DNA of 64,000 nt, taken from NCBI GenBank assembly GCA_005502775.1, contig SCNI01000008.1:1-64000 (forward strand), in the 5' to 3' direction. The notes under the pieces were generated by a model. That model had not been told where the DNA came from. It did no database searches and worked only from the letters and a program-made list of their open reading frames with translations. Numbering within the stretch: position 1 is the first letter of the stretch; each line of letters opens with the position of its first letter. This stretch comes from Microbacteriaceae bacterium 3FA27C10. GTDB taxonomy: Bacteria; Actinomycetota; Actinomycetes; Actinomycetales; Microbacteriaceae. The position numbers and the translations under genes were made by a program. Shown here piece by piece: positions 33,117 through 42,163 of the stretch.

Positions 33117-34018
33117 GCAGCACTGTGACACGACGAGAACGCCTGGCCATCAACCCGCTGTCCTTCCTCCTCGAGGGCAGCGGACTCGACCTCTCGCCCG
33201 AGCGCCTGCACGCGAGCTTCGCCGACATCGCCCGGGCCGGCTACACCGCGGTGCACGCCGACGTGCCGCCGGGGATGACGGCCCGCGAGTACGGAGAGCT
33301 GCTCGCGTCGCACGGACTGCGGCCGGCACCCGGCTACTACGGCGGGTTCTTCGACCAGCGGGATGCCCGCGACGACACCGTCGAGGGGGCTCGGAGGCAC
33401 GCCGCTGCGACGGCCGAGCTGGGCGTCGACACCATGTTCATCGCCCAGCACATGTGCGAGGAGCGCCGGGCACGCCCCGCGATCGGGGTGGAGCTGTCGG
33501 ACGAGAGGATCGCGATCATGGCCGACGGGCTGGAGCTCGCCGCGCAGGCGGCGCGTGCCGAGGGCGTGACGGCGGCACTGCATCCGCATGTCGGGTCGTG
33601 GATCGAGATCGAGGCCGAGGTGCGGGCCGTGCTCGCCCGCACGCAGGGCGGCGAGCTGATGTTCGGGCCCGACACCGGCCACCTCGCCTTCGCGGGAATG
33701 GACCCGGGGCAACTCGTCGCCGACTACCGCGACCGCGTCGCCGCCATCCACCTCAAAGACCTCGACACCGCGGCGGCCGGCCGCGTGCTCGCCGAGGGCA
33801 CGAGCTACTTCGACGCCACGCGCACCGACCGCATCTGGGCCGAACCCGGCGCCGGCGCCCTCGACCTCGCCGGGGTGCTACACGCGCTGCCCGAGGACTT
33901 CGACGGCTGGTACGTCGTGGAGGTCGACCTGCCGAAGCACGGCACACCCTTCGACAGCGCCGTGCTCTCGCGCGAGAACCTGCTCGCCCTGCCCTACTTC
34001 ACGGAGGACGCCCGATGA
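33113..34018 (+). CDS. Sugar phosphate isomerase/epimerase family protein
   Basis: The 301-aa TIM-barrel protein of the xylose-isomerase-like superfamily shows probable metal ligands in ALHPHVGSW, GPDTGHLAF, IHLKDLD and VVEVDLPKHG. It interconverts sugars or keto-sugars; the substrate is unknown. The GTG at 33113 overlaps the previous stop; a GTG at 33125, about 11 bases after GGAGA, is a reasonable alternative. It sits mid-operon between the esterase and the oxidoreductase. Confidence 0.82.
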   Translation: MSSTVTRRERLAINPLSFLLEGSGLDLSPERLHASFADIARAGYTAVHADVPPGMTAREYGELLASHGLRPAPGYYGGFFDQRDARDDTVEGARRHAAATAELGVDTMFIAQHMCEERRARPAIGVELSDERIAIMADGLELAAQAARAEGVTAALHPHVGSWIEIEAEVRAVLARTQGGELMFGPDTGHLAFAGMDPGQLVADYRDRVAAIHLKDLDTAAAGRVLAEGTSYFDATRTDRIWAEPGAGALDLAGVLHALPEDFDGWYVVEVDLPKHGTPFDSAVLSRENLLALPYFTEDAR

Positions 34019-35067
34019 CACGAGAACCCTTCGGAGTCGGCATCGTCGGCGCCGGGCCCGTGGTGCAGGCCATCCACCTCCCGACCCTCGCCCGGCTGAG
34101 CGAACGGTTCGTGGTGCGCAACATCATGGATGTGAATCCGGATGTCGCGGCCGCGGTGGCCGGCCGGGCCGGCGCGAGGCCGTCGAGCTCGATCGACGAG
34201 CTGCTGGCCGACGAGCGCGTGGAGGTCGTCGCGATCTGCAGCCCCAGCGCCTTCCACGCCCCGCAGGTCATCGCCGCGATGCGGGCCGGAAAGCGGGCCG
34301 TGCTGTGCGAGAAGCCGTTCGCCACCGACCGCGAGCAGGCCGAGCTGATCGCCGCGGCCAGCCGCGAGACCGGGGTGCCCGTCATCGTGGGTGCGATGCA
34401 CACGGTCGATCCGGCCTGGCTCGCCGCGATCGCGGAATGGGAGGCGCTCGGGCACGAGGCCCACACCATCCGCTCTCGGGTGGTGCTTCCACCGAACGCG
34501 CGGTTCGAGACCTCGGCCACGGAGGTTCTGACTCCACGGCCGGCCTCCGGGCTCCCCGACCTCGACGACCCGGCGGTGCGGGCGCAGATGGTGTTCGGCG
34601 GCGTGCTGGGCCTCGCCGTTCACGATCTCCCGCTCATCCGGCGCCTCCTCCCGGCCGTCGACGACATCGAGGTGGTGTCGGCGAGCGCGCTGTCGCCGTG
34701 GGGCTATGAGATCGGGTTCACGGCGCACGGCCGGCTGGTGCACGCCATCGGAGCGCTCACCGAGCAGTGGCGTCCCACCTGGGAGCTCGAGGTGGTGAGC
34801 GACGAGGCCCGTATGCTCCTCGAGTTCCCGCCGTCGTACGTGCACGCGGGCTCGGCCACCGCGACCATCACCACGGATGCGCGTGCGGTGCGCTTCGGGC
34901 CCTACCCGCACAACGGCTACGAAGGCGAGTGGCTGACCCTGCACGCGATCGCCTCGGCCGGATCGGCGGCGGCACCTCCCGTCGACGGCCTCATCGACGA
35001 TCTCGACTTCGTCTTGGAGGTCGCATCGGCCGCCTCCGAGACCGCCCGGCAGGAGGCGACCCGATGA
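34015..35067 (+). CDS. Gfo/Idh/MocA family oxidoreductase
   Basis: The 350-aa protein has an N-terminal Rossmann site (GVGIVGAGPVVQAIHLPTL), the EKPFATDREQAEL motif, and the C-terminal substrate domain. NAD(P)-dependent oxidation of a sugar or sugar derivative is likely. It overlaps its neighbours on both sides by ATGA. In this operon it is a candidate for the missing L-rhamnose dehydrogenase step, though that step usually uses short-chain dehydrogenases. Confidence 0.85.
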   Translation: MTREPFGVGIVGAGPVVQAIHLPTLARLSERFVVRNIMDVNPDVAAAVAGRAGARPSSSIDELLADERVEVVAICSPSAFHAPQVIAAMRAGKRAVLCEKPFATDREQAELIAAASRETGVPVIVGAMHTVDPAWLAAIAEWEALGHEAHTIRSRVVLPPNARFETSATEVLTPRPASGLPDLDDPAVRAQMVFGGVLGLAVHDLPLIRRLLPAVDDIEVVSASALSPWGYEIGFTAHGRLVHAIGALTEQWRPTWELEVVSDEARMLLEFPPSYVHAGSATATITTDARAVRFGPYPHNGYEGEWLTLHAIASAGSAAAPPVDGLIDDLDFVLEVASAASETARQEATR

Positions 35068-35882
35068 CCGCGCGGACCGTGCTCGTCGAAACGGCAGACC
35101 CGCGGCGTGCCGCCGTGGCCGCCGCGACGCTCGCCAGCCTTCCCCTCTCCTACACGGATGGAGGTTCCTCGACGGATGCCGGCCGCGACGCCGAGGTGGT
35201 GGTGGTCGCGGGCTCCGAGGGCTGGGTCGACCGCGTTCGGGCTGCCGGCACCGCCGGGGCACGCGGGGTGATCGTGACCGATCCGCTGCCCGCGACGGAT
35301 GCTGGCGCACTGGTGGCCCATCGCCCGGCCTGCACCGTCGTGCTGGCCGAGACCTGGGCATCCTCTCCCGCACTGCGTTCGGCGGGGGAGCAGTTCGCCG
35401 CCCCGATCGCCCGCACCCGCCTGGTCGACGCCCGCACGCTCGAGCCCCGCACCGGGCGCGAACTCCGCGCGGTGCTCTTCGCCGAGCTCCGGGCCGTGCA
35501 GAGCCTCGGAGTCGAGGTCGCTTCGCTCGCGATCGTGGCGGAGACGGCGTCGTCGATCCTCGGCGTGGGCCGATCGACGACGGGCGCGAGGATCGTCCTG
35601 AGCGCCGCGCACAGCGACACCGCCGACGGCTCCCTCGACCTCCTGCTCGTCGCGCCCGACGAGACGATCCGCATCGAGCTGCCCGACAGCACGACGGCGC
35701 GCCCGGGGCGGGCCGTGCTCACCTCGGCGGGCGCCGCCGTCGAGGTGCCCACGATCTGGCAGACGGCGCACCGCGCCGCGTGGCTGACGCTGAGCGACGC
35801 CCTCGTCTCGGGCGCCGACCCCGGCCACCTCGAGGCGTTCGCGGCGGCCACCGCCGTGCTGGCCGGCGCCGGCGCATCCTGA
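35064..35882 (+). CDS. Hypothetical protein at the end of the rhamnonate-type operon
   Basis: The 272-aa protein is of unrecognised family, without signal peptide or membrane helix. The N-terminal half alternates short hydrophobic strands and helices in a Rossmann-like rhythm (TVLVETADPRRAAVAAATL ... AEVVVVAGSEGWVDRVRAAG). The C-terminal half is beta-rich. AGGAGG precedes the ATG, which overlaps the oxidoreductase stop. Strict coupling to sugar-acid enzymes implies a role in the same pathway, perhaps as a subunit or partner of the oxidoreductase. Confidence 0.65.
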   Translation: MTARTVLVETADPRRAAVAAATLASLPLSYTDGGSSTDAGRDAEVVVVAGSEGWVDRVRAAGTAGARGVIVTDPLPATDAGALVAHRPACTVVLAETWASSPALRSAGEQFAAPIARTRLVDARTLEPRTGRELRAVLFAELRAVQSLGVEVASLAIVAETASSILGVGRSTTGARIVLSAAHSDTADGSLDLLLVAPDETIRIELPDSTTARPGRAVLTSAGAAVEVPTIWQTAHRAAWLTLSDALVSGADPGHLEAFAAATAVLAGAGAS

Positions 35883-35926
35883 CCGCAACGGCGTCACCGC
35901 CGCTCGCCGCTCGGTGCCTCGCCGCC

Positions 35927-38770
35927 TCAGTCTGCGAAGGGCGCCGTGCCGTGCGGGCGGGTCGCCGCCGCGAGCAGCTCGAGCACGTGCTGGTACTCGC
36001 GGCCCGTGGCGCGGGTCATGCCGAGCTCGCAGGTGCGGTTGCAGCTGGCGTGGGCGGCGGCTCCGAAGGCCTTCACCTCGGCGGCCTGCGCGGCCGTGGC
36101 CGAAGCGGTCAGCTCGGGGTGCAGCATCCCGCGGTCGCCGGCGAAGGCGCAGCAGCCCCAGTCGTCGGGGATCAGCACGGTCTCGGCGACGGCTCCCGCC
36201 ACAGCGGTGAGCTGCGGGTTGATGCCGAGGCGGGTCGACGAACAGGTCGGATGCACGGCGAGCGACTCGATCTTCTCGTGCGGCGGCAGGGTGGGCAGGA
36301 TGCGCTCGGCGACGAAGTCGACCACGTCGACCACACGCATCCGGGGTTCCGCTGCATCGGCCTCGATGGTGTGCAGGAGCCCCTCGGTGCAGGAGGACGC
36401 GTCGCAGACGATCGGGAGCTCACCGTTGCGCGTGGCCGTGCGAAGACTGGCGAGCACCCGCTTCTTCATGACGGCCGCCCCCTCCGGCAGGCCCTTCGAC
36501 GACCACGGCGTGCCGCAGCAGAGCGCGTCGATGTCGGCGGGCACCAGCACGCTCACGCCGGCGCGATCGCACAGCTCCTCGAAGCTGCGCTGCACGCCCT
36601 CGCCGCCGGCGGGACCGAACATCGAGTTCACACAGGCGGGCACGTAGACCGCCTCGGGCTCCGCGCTCGGCGCGGGGCGGGCGCGGCGAGCGCCGCCCGC
36701 GGGCAGCTCGGGCGACCACAGCGGCACGACGTCATCACCGACGACCGCGCGAGCAAGCCGGTTGGGCGCGGTCACGAGGGGTGCCAGCGGCGCGGGAAGC
36801 ACATCAGTGACGTCCATCACGGTTCCGGCGATCTTCGTCGTGGCCGACCAGTGCTTGGCGGCGGTCGTCCAGACGGCCTTCTCCGGCTTGGAGTGCTCGC
36901 TCTTGCGCAGCCGCCGCACGAGATCGCCGGTGTTGATCAGCACCGGGCACGCGGTCTGGCACATCCCGTCGACGGCGCAGGTCTGCACACCCTCGTACTC
37001 GTAGTCGCGCTCGAGCTCCGCGGCGAGCGCCGTGTCACCGGCGGCGGTGGCCGACGCGATGGCCCGCTTCACGACGATCCGCTGTCGGGGCGTGAGGGTG
37101 AGGTCACGGCTCGGACAGACCGGCTCGCAGTAGCCGCACTCCACGCAGCGGTCGGCCTCCACCTCGATGGTGGGCGTGGCCTTGATGTCCTTGAGGTGCA
37201 CCTCGGGGTCGTCGGTGATGATCACGCCCGGGTTCAGCATCCCGGCCGGGTCGCACAGCCGCTTCACCTCGCGCATCACGGCATAGAGCTCGTCGCCGTA
37301 CTGCCGCCGCACGAACGGCGCCATCACCCGGCCGGTGCCGTGCTCGGCCTTCAGCGAGCCGCCCTCGCCGAGGACGAGGTCGACCATGTCCTCGGTGAAC
37401 GCCGCGTAGCGCTCGAGGCCCGCCCCCTCGAACAGGTCGGTCAGCATGAAGTGGATGTTGCCGTCCTTCGCGTGGCCGAAGATCACGCTGTCGTCGTAGC
37501 CGTACGAGTCGAACAGCGAGATCAACGACGTGCAGGTGCGCGCGAGCGACGGCACCGGCACCACCACGTCTTCGAGCAGCGCCGTCGTTCCCGACGGGCG
37601 GGCGCCGGCGACGGTGGCGTAGAGGCCTTTGCGCAGGTGCCAGAGCGAGGCGCGGGTCGCCGCATCGCTCGAGAGCACGGCCGGGGCCTGCAGCCGCAGC
37701 CCGCCCAGCTCCACGTCGCCACCCGCCTGCAGCACCGCCAGCTCCTCGGCCGTCGCGGCCTGGTACTCCACCAGAAGCGCGGCCTGCCGCTCGACCTGGA
37801 GGTCGCGGATGATCGGATGCGCGTCGGCCTCGAGCTTGCCCACCCGCAGCGAGGTGGCATCCATCAGCTCGACGGCGGAGGCCCCGGTCGCCACGATGCC
37901 GGGAAGGGCTTCGTTCGCGGCCAGAAGGTCGTCGAAGATCACCAGCCCGGTGGAGGCGTGCGGCAGGAGCGGAAGGGTGCGGAAGACGGCTTCGGCCACG
38001 AATCCGAGCGTGCCTTCGCTGCCGATCACGAGATGCGCCAGGATCTGCGCCGGATCGTCATGGTCGAGCAGGGCGTTGAGCCCGTAGCCCATGGTGTTCT
38101 TCATCGAGAACTGATGCCGCAGGATGCGCACCGACTCCGGGTTGCCGCGCACGCGGTCGCGGAGTCGGAGCAGCCCGTCGAACAGGGCCGGCTCGTCGTG
38201 CCGGAGCCGCGCATCCGCATCCGGGGCGCCCGTGTCGACCACGGTGCCGCTCGGCAGCACCACGGTCATCGACTCGAGGGTCTGGTAGGTGTTGCCCGTG
38301 ATGCCGCAGGCCATGCCGCTGGAGTTGTTGGCCACCACTCCCCCGATGGTGCAGGCCGACTCGCTCGCCGGGTCTGGGCCGAGCTTGCGGCCCGTCTTCG
38401 CCAACCGCGCGTTGACCTGGCGCACCGTGGCGCCCGGCTGCACGCGCACCCGCGCCCCGCCGTCGAGCACGTCGATGGCGCGGAAGTTGCGGCGCACGTC
38501 GACGAGCACGCCGTCCGTCACGCCCTGCCCGCTCAGGCTCGTTCCTCCGGAGCGCAGGGTGAGGGCCACGCCGTTGCGGGCGCTCGCGCCGAGCAGCCGC
38601 CCCACCTCGGCCGCGTCCTTCGCGACCACGAGGGCGTCGGGGACGAGGAGGAAATGGGATGCGTCGTGCGCGTTCGCGTGGAGGTCGATCGCCCGCTCGG
38701 TCACCCGGCCCTCCGGGGCATCCAGTTCGCTCGCGAGCAGCTGGCCGACGGATGCGCCTCGGTGCGTCAT
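35927..38770 (-). CDS. FAD-linked oxidase/Fe-S fusion, D-lactate dehydrogenase-like
   Basis: This 947-aa fusion has three parts. The N-terminal FAD-binding PCMH domain (ALTLRSGGTSLSGQGVTDGVLVD, VVANNSSGMACG) and FAD-oxidase C-domain are GlcD-like. Two 4Fe-4S clusters follow (CVECGYCEPVCP near 540-556 and CAVDGMCQTACP near 595-610). The GlcF-like C-terminal half has two CCG motifs (ALCCGTPW, WGCCAFAGDRG). Such enzymes oxidise D-lactate, glycolate or 2-hydroxyglutarate and pass electrons to the quinone pool. It is divergent from a GntR/FCD regulator, the usual LldR-type pairing. Confidence 0.88.
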   Translation of the reverse strand: MTHRGASVGQLLASELDAPEGRVTERAIDLHANAHDASHFLLVPDALVVAKDAAEVGRLLGASARNGVALTLRSGGTSLSGQGVTDGVLVDVRRNFRAIDVLDGGARVRVQPGATVRQVNARLAKTGRKLGPDPASESACTIGGVVANNSSGMACGITGNTYQTLESMTVVLPSGTVVDTGAPDADARLRHDEPALFDGLLRLRDRVRGNPESVRILRHQFSMKNTMGYGLNALLDHDDPAQILAHLVIGSEGTLGFVAEAVFRTLPLLPHASTGLVIFDDLLAANEALPGIVATGASAVELMDATSLRVGKLEADAHPIIRDLQVERQAALLVEYQAATAEELAVLQAGGDVELGGLRLQAPAVLSSDAATRASLWHLRKGLYATVAGARPSGTTALLEDVVVPVPSLARTCTSLISLFDSYGYDDSVIFGHAKDGNIHFMLTDLFEGAGLERYAAFTEDMVDLVLGEGGSLKAEHGTGRVMAPFVRRQYGDELYAVMREVKRLCDPAGMLNPGVIITDDPEVHLKDIKATPTIEVEADRCVECGYCEPVCPSRDLTLTPRQRIVVKRAIASATAAGDTALAAELERDYEYEGVQTCAVDGMCQTACPVLINTGDLVRRLRKSEHSKPEKAVWTTAAKHWSATTKIAGTVMDVTDVLPAPLAPLVTAPNRLARAVVGDDVVPLWSPELPAGGARRARPAPSAEPEAVYVPACVNSMFGPAGGEGVQRSFEELCDRAGVSVLVPADIDALCCGTPWSSKGLPEGAAVMKKRVLASLRTATRNGELPIVCDASSCTEGLLHTIEADAAEPRMRVVDVVDFVAERILPTLPPHEKIESLAVHPTCSSTRLGINPQLTAVAGAVAETVLIPDDWGCCAFAGDRGMLHPELTASATAAQAAEVKAFGAAAHASCNRTCELGMTRATGREYQHVLELLAAATRPHGTAPFAD

Positions 38771-38795
38771 GCGGATCTCCCTCGATCTCGTCTAA

Positions 38796-38806
38796 TTGTC
38801 CGACAA
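38796..38806. promoter_or_regulatory. FadR/GntR-type operator
   Basis: TTGTC-C-GACAA is an exact inverted repeat that fits the FadR-subfamily half-site pattern TNGTNNNACNA. It lies 25 bp upstream of the FAD/Fe-S gene and 76 bp upstream of the GntR gene, so one site could control both. Confidence 0.65.
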
Positions 38807-38882
38807 GTCTACATGACAGCCATGAAGACTCCTCTGACTAAGCTGGTCGGCAGCGGGAGTCGGCGAGCGAGGAGTGGTTCGG

Positions 38883-39533
38883 ATGGTGCGACAGGTCGCG
38901 GTCACCTCGGTCGTGGATGCCGTCGGCGACGACATCCGGCGTCGTCTCTTCGCGGGCGAGCTGCCCCCGGGCTCGGCCCTCACCGAGGCCGTGGTCTCCG
39001 AGGACTACGCGGTCTCGCGCTCGACCGCGAAAGCGGCGATCGAGAAGCTCTCGGGCGAAGGGCTGCTGGAGCGCGGGGCGCACAAGACCGCACGGGTGCC
39101 GGTATTGGCCGCCGCGGACGTGCGCGACATCTACCGCACCCGCTTGCGCCTGGAGAGCGAGGCCCTGCGAGAGCTCGCCGCCGACAATCGCGTGCCGGCC
39201 GGCGCGGTGGAGGCGAACGCGCGGGTGCGCGCCACCGGTGCCGAGCCGTCGATCGAATCGGTCGAGCCCGACATGCGCTTCCACGCCGCTCTGATCGAGG
39301 CGTTGGACAGCCCCCGGCTGCAGCGCATGTACGGCTCGCTGGTCGACGAGGTGCGGCTGTGCATGGCACAGGTTCAGGGCCGCAGCCTTCTCGCGGTCGA
39401 TCAGATCGCCGACGAGCACCAGCAGATCCTCGACCACCTCGCCGCGGGCGACGCCGAGGCGGCGGTCTCGAGCCTGCACGACCACCTCATGGGGGCAAGT
39501 CGCCGCCTCGTGGCGGCGCTGCAGAGCCCCTGA
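38883..39533 (+). CDS. GntR family regulator with FCD domain
   Basis: The 216-aa protein has an N-terminal winged helix (DDIRRRLFAGELPPGSALTEAVVSEDYAVSRSTAKAAIEKL) and a C-terminal FCD helical domain with metal-site residues (DIYRTRLRLE, MRFHAALIE, DEHQQILDHLAAGD). FCD regulators sense small carboxylates such as lactate. GAGGAG lies eight bases before the ATG at 38883, preferred over a GTG at 38874. It is divergent from the lactate-dehydrogenase-like gene and probably represses it until the substrate appears. Confidence 0.9.
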   Translation: MVRQVAVTSVVDAVGDDIRRRLFAGELPPGSALTEAVVSEDYAVSRSTAKAAIEKLSGEGLLERGAHKTARVPVLAAADVRDIYRTRLRLESEALRELAADNRVPAGAVEANARVRATGAEPSIESVEPDMRFHAALIEALDSPRLQRMYGSLVDEVRLCMAQVQGRSLLAVDQIADEHQQILDHLAAGDAEAAVSSLHDHLMGASRRLVAALQSP

Positions 39534-39662
39534 GGCGCGCGGATCACCGGGCGCCGAGCTGTCGATTGCGATGGGTGTGGTCAAGGTGATCTTCTCCTGA
39601 GTCGTGGTCGGAATTGGCGCGGTTGGCCGGAACTGGTGGGATCGGATGAGCGTCGTGATGCT

Positions 39663-40025
39663 TCAGCGCTTGCGGCGGGTGTAGATCTTGACGAGCAGGG
39701 CGGCGGACACGGCGACGATGAGTCCTGCGAGAAGCGGGCTGACGTCCTTGCTGAGGCTCTGAGCGCGATCCGGTCGGAGCGCCCAGATCAGCAGGGGCGC
39801 GGCATAGGCGGCCGCGACCGCCGCCACCCACCAGCGCAGTGCCCGGCTGTGGGCATCGCGGAGCGTGAAGATCACCGCCACCACGACCGGGACGACCGCG
39901 AGGAACGCGAACTGCCCGATCACGAGCAGCGGAATTGACCACGCGGAGACAATGATCGCCGGGTGCGCCCGGCGGGGCTTCGGAACCCTCGACGAGGGGG
40001 CGTGGTGCTGGATCGGTGTGGACAT
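39663..40025 (-). CDS. Small membrane protein
   Basis: The 120-aa protein has four hydrophobic segments (about residues 22-36, 40-54, 64-82 and 97-113) and basic ends (SSRVPKPRRAHP, IYTRRKR). No family was recognised. It is the last gene of the efflux operon, 24 bp after the MFS transporter, and probably shares its TetR control. The 130 bp between its stop and the GntR gene contain nothing recognisable. Confidence 0.6.
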   Translation of the reverse strand: MSTPIQHHAPSSRVPKPRRAHPAIIVSAWSIPLLVIGQFAFLAVVPVVVAVIFTLRDAHSRALRWWVAAVAAAYAAPLLIWALRPDRAQSLSKDVSPLLAGLIVAVSAALLVKIYTRRKR

Positions 40026-40049
40026 GATCTCTCCGTTTCGGTTTCAGGG

Positions 40050-41501
40050 TCAGCGGGCCGTGCGGGCGCGGCTTGCGGCGATCAGTCCGAGCAGGGTGAA
40101 GGCGGCGGCTCCGAGGAAGACCCAGGAGAACCCGGCGGTCAAGGCGTCGGCCGATGCCGTTCCGACGGCTTCGAGTGCACCCGTCCGCGCGGTCGCCACG
40201 GAGGCCAGGACGGCGAGCCCGAGCGCGCCGCCGATCTGCTGACTGGTGTTGATGAGCCCGCCGGCCAGGCCCGCTTCGCCTCCCTCGACCCCGTCGACCG
40301 CGAGCTGGGTCGCCGTGACGAAGGCGCCACCCAGGCCGATCCCGATCAGGATGCTCGGACCGAGGATGTTCACGACGAAGTCGGCATCGCTCGGTGAGGC
40401 CGCGAGCCACACCAGACCGCCGGCGAGCACGAGGAGCGAGCCCACCAGAGTGCCCTTGAGCCCGATTCTGCCGACGATACTCGGTGCGACCCCGGCGACG
40501 ATCACGAGAGCGCCGGCGAGAGGCAGCTGCGTGAGGCCTGCCGTGAGAGCGTCGTAGCGGAGCACGGCCTGCATGTAGACGGAGAGCGCGAAGAACAAGG
40601 CGACCATCGCCGCGCCGACGAAGAGCATGACGAGGTTGCCGGATGCCAGGTTTCGATTGCGGAAGACCGCCAGGGGCACCAGAGGGTTGGCACTGCGTCG
40701 CTCGATGAACACGAAGGCGACGGCGAGGACGACCGCCAGAGCGCCGAGGCCGATCGTGACGGGATGGGCGATGCCGATCTGCTCGACGGCGCTGAGCGCT
40801 CCGACGACGGCCACCAGGGCGCCGGTGATGGTGGCCGCCCCCGGGTAGTCGAGCCGGGACGGCGTGCCGGCCCGATCTCGGCTGACGAGCCCCGGGATCA
40901 GCGCGATGACGAGGACACCCACCGGGACGTTGACGAAGAACACGGCCTGCCAGCCGATAGCCGCGGTCAGCACACCTCCGAGCAGCACACCCGCAGCGGA
41001 ACCGATGCCGGCGACGGCGCCCCAGATGCCGAGAGCCTTGGTGCGATCGGCGGCGGCAGGGAACAGCTGGGTCACCAGAGCGAGGGCGGCGGGAGCGAGC
41101 AGGGCCGCCGACGCCCCCTGCAGGGCGCGGGCGCCGAGCAGCATGCCGCTGCTGACCGAGAGACCGGCGAGCATCGACGCTCCGACGAACCCGATGATGC
41201 CGAGCAGGAAGAGTCTGCGATGCCCGTACCGGTCGGCGAGCCTGCCTCCCAGTAGCAGCAGACCCCCGAACGGCAGCACGTAGGCGGTGATGACCCACGC
41301 CAGCGCGACGGTGTCCATGCCCAGCTGCTCCCCGACCGCCGGCAGTGCGATGTTGACGATCGAGGCGTCGAGCACCACCAGGAACTGGGCCAGGGCCAGA
41401 ATGCTCAGGGCGAACCAGCGGCGGGTGCTTCGAATGGCCTGACCGGTTTGGCCGGTGTGGCCGGTCACCGATTCTTCTGCGGCGGCGGACTGCATCTTCA
41501 T
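40050..41501 (-). CDS. MFS drug efflux transporter (DHA2/EmrB-QacA type)
   Basis: The 483-aa protein has about 14 hydrophobic helices. It has the DHA2 motif-D signature LAQFLVVLDASIVNIALP in the first helix, loop motif GRLADRYGHRRLFL, and antiporter motif C in helix 5 (GIGSAAGVLLGG). It exports drugs or toxic compounds by proton antiport. AAGGAG lies six bases before the ATG at 41501, preferred over the ATG at 41528. A TetR-type operator lies 33 bp upstream, identical in layout to the one before the adjacent tetR gene. Confidence 0.92.
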   Translation of the reverse strand: MKMQSAAAEESVTGHTGQTGQAIRSTRRWFALSILALAQFLVVLDASIVNIALPAVGEQLGMDTVALAWVITAYVLPFGGLLLLGGRLADRYGHRRLFLLGIIGFVGASMLAGLSVSSGMLLGARALQGASAALLAPAALALVTQLFPAAADRTKALGIWGAVAGIGSAAGVLLGGVLTAAIGWQAVFFVNVPVGVLVIALIPGLVSRDRAGTPSRLDYPGAATITGALVAVVGALSAVEQIGIAHPVTIGLGALAVVLAVAFVFIERRSANPLVPLAVFRNRNLASGNLVMLFVGAAMVALFFALSVYMQAVLRYDALTAGLTQLPLAGALVIVAGVAPSIVGRIGLKGTLVGSLLVLAGGLVWLAASPSDADFVVNILGPSILIGIGLGGAFVTATQLAVDGVEGGEAGLAGGLINTSQQIGGALGLAVLASVATARTGALEAVGTASADALTAGFSWVFLGAAAFTLLGLIAASRARTAR

Positions 41502-41533
41502 GAGATTCTCCTTCTGGTTGTCGAACATATAGA

Positions 41534-41553
41534 GAGTGATTGAACACTCACTC
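41534..41553. promoter_or_regulatory. TetR operator before the efflux pump
   Basis: GAGTGA-T-TGAACA-C-TCACTC is a near-palindrome differing at only two positions from the site before tetR (42164-42183). It lies 33 bp upstream of the pump start, directly before an A+T-rich -10-like stretch (minus strand CTATAT). Confidence 0.7.
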
Positions 41554-41597
41554 TTGTGGGCAAAAAGATTGCATTGCGACCCGGGCGCCGAGTGACG

Positions 41598-42161
41598 CTA
41601 GCCGGGATGGCGGATGCCGTGCGAGAGGATGCTCGCCCACGACTCCGGGATCTCGTCGATGTGCGCCGTGACGATCAGATGACACAGCTGGCCGTAGGCG
41701 ATGAAGCGCTGCACGGCGTCGTCGCTGCCGCCCGAACGGCCCTGGGCGAACGTGGTGACCTTCGCCAGGCCGGCCCGGAAGGCCTCGCCGATCTCGGGGA
41801 TCTCGGCGACGGACTGAGCATGCACCTGGAGCATGAGCAAGGTGCGGTCCTTGATCAGCTCCGCATACGCGGCACCCATCGCGAAGAGCACGGAGTCGGC
41901 ATCCTGAGCGGGCGCCGCATCGGCACCCTCGGCCAGCGCCGTCACGACCTGCTCGAAGCAGCTCTCCAACGCGGTCGCGAACAGACGTTCCTTGCTCGGG
42001 AAGAGCTTGAAGACGTAGGCCGGCGAGATCTTCGCCTCACGGGCCACGTCGGCGATCGTCGTGCCGTGGAAACCGCCTCGAGCGAACTCGCGCACCGCCG
42101 TGGCGGCCACGAGCGGCCTGCGCGCATCCGCGGTGGAGAGGACTGAGCTACGAGGTGACAT
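41598..42161 (-). CDS. TetR family repressor
   Basis: The 187-aa protein has the N-terminal TetR helix-turn-helix (FARGGFHGTTIADVAREAKISPAYVFKLFPSKERLF) and a helical ligand domain. The ATG at 42161 is chosen because the longer frame from 42197 would put the operator inside the coding region. No ribosome site precedes it, and a -10-like TACAGT seven bases upstream suggests a leaderless mRNA. It lies behind the efflux pump on the same strand and, through matching operators, probably represses both itself and the pump. Confidence 0.9.
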   Translation of the reverse strand: MSPRSSVLSTADARRPLVAATAVREFARGGFHGTTIADVAREAKISPAYVFKLFPSKERLFATALESCFEQVVTALAEGADAAPAQDADSVLFAMGAAYAELIKDRTLLMLQVHAQSVAEIPEIGEAFRAGLAKVTTFAQGRSGGSDDAVQRFIAYGQLCHLIVTAHIDEIPESWASILSHGIRHPG

Positions 42162-42163
42162 GA

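Noticed and set aside
35780-39589. Plus-strand frame of 1269 codons across the FAD/Fe-S gene
   Set aside because: It is the antisense shadow of a clearly recognised enzyme; the encoded sequence is low-complexity His/Arg/Gly-rich.
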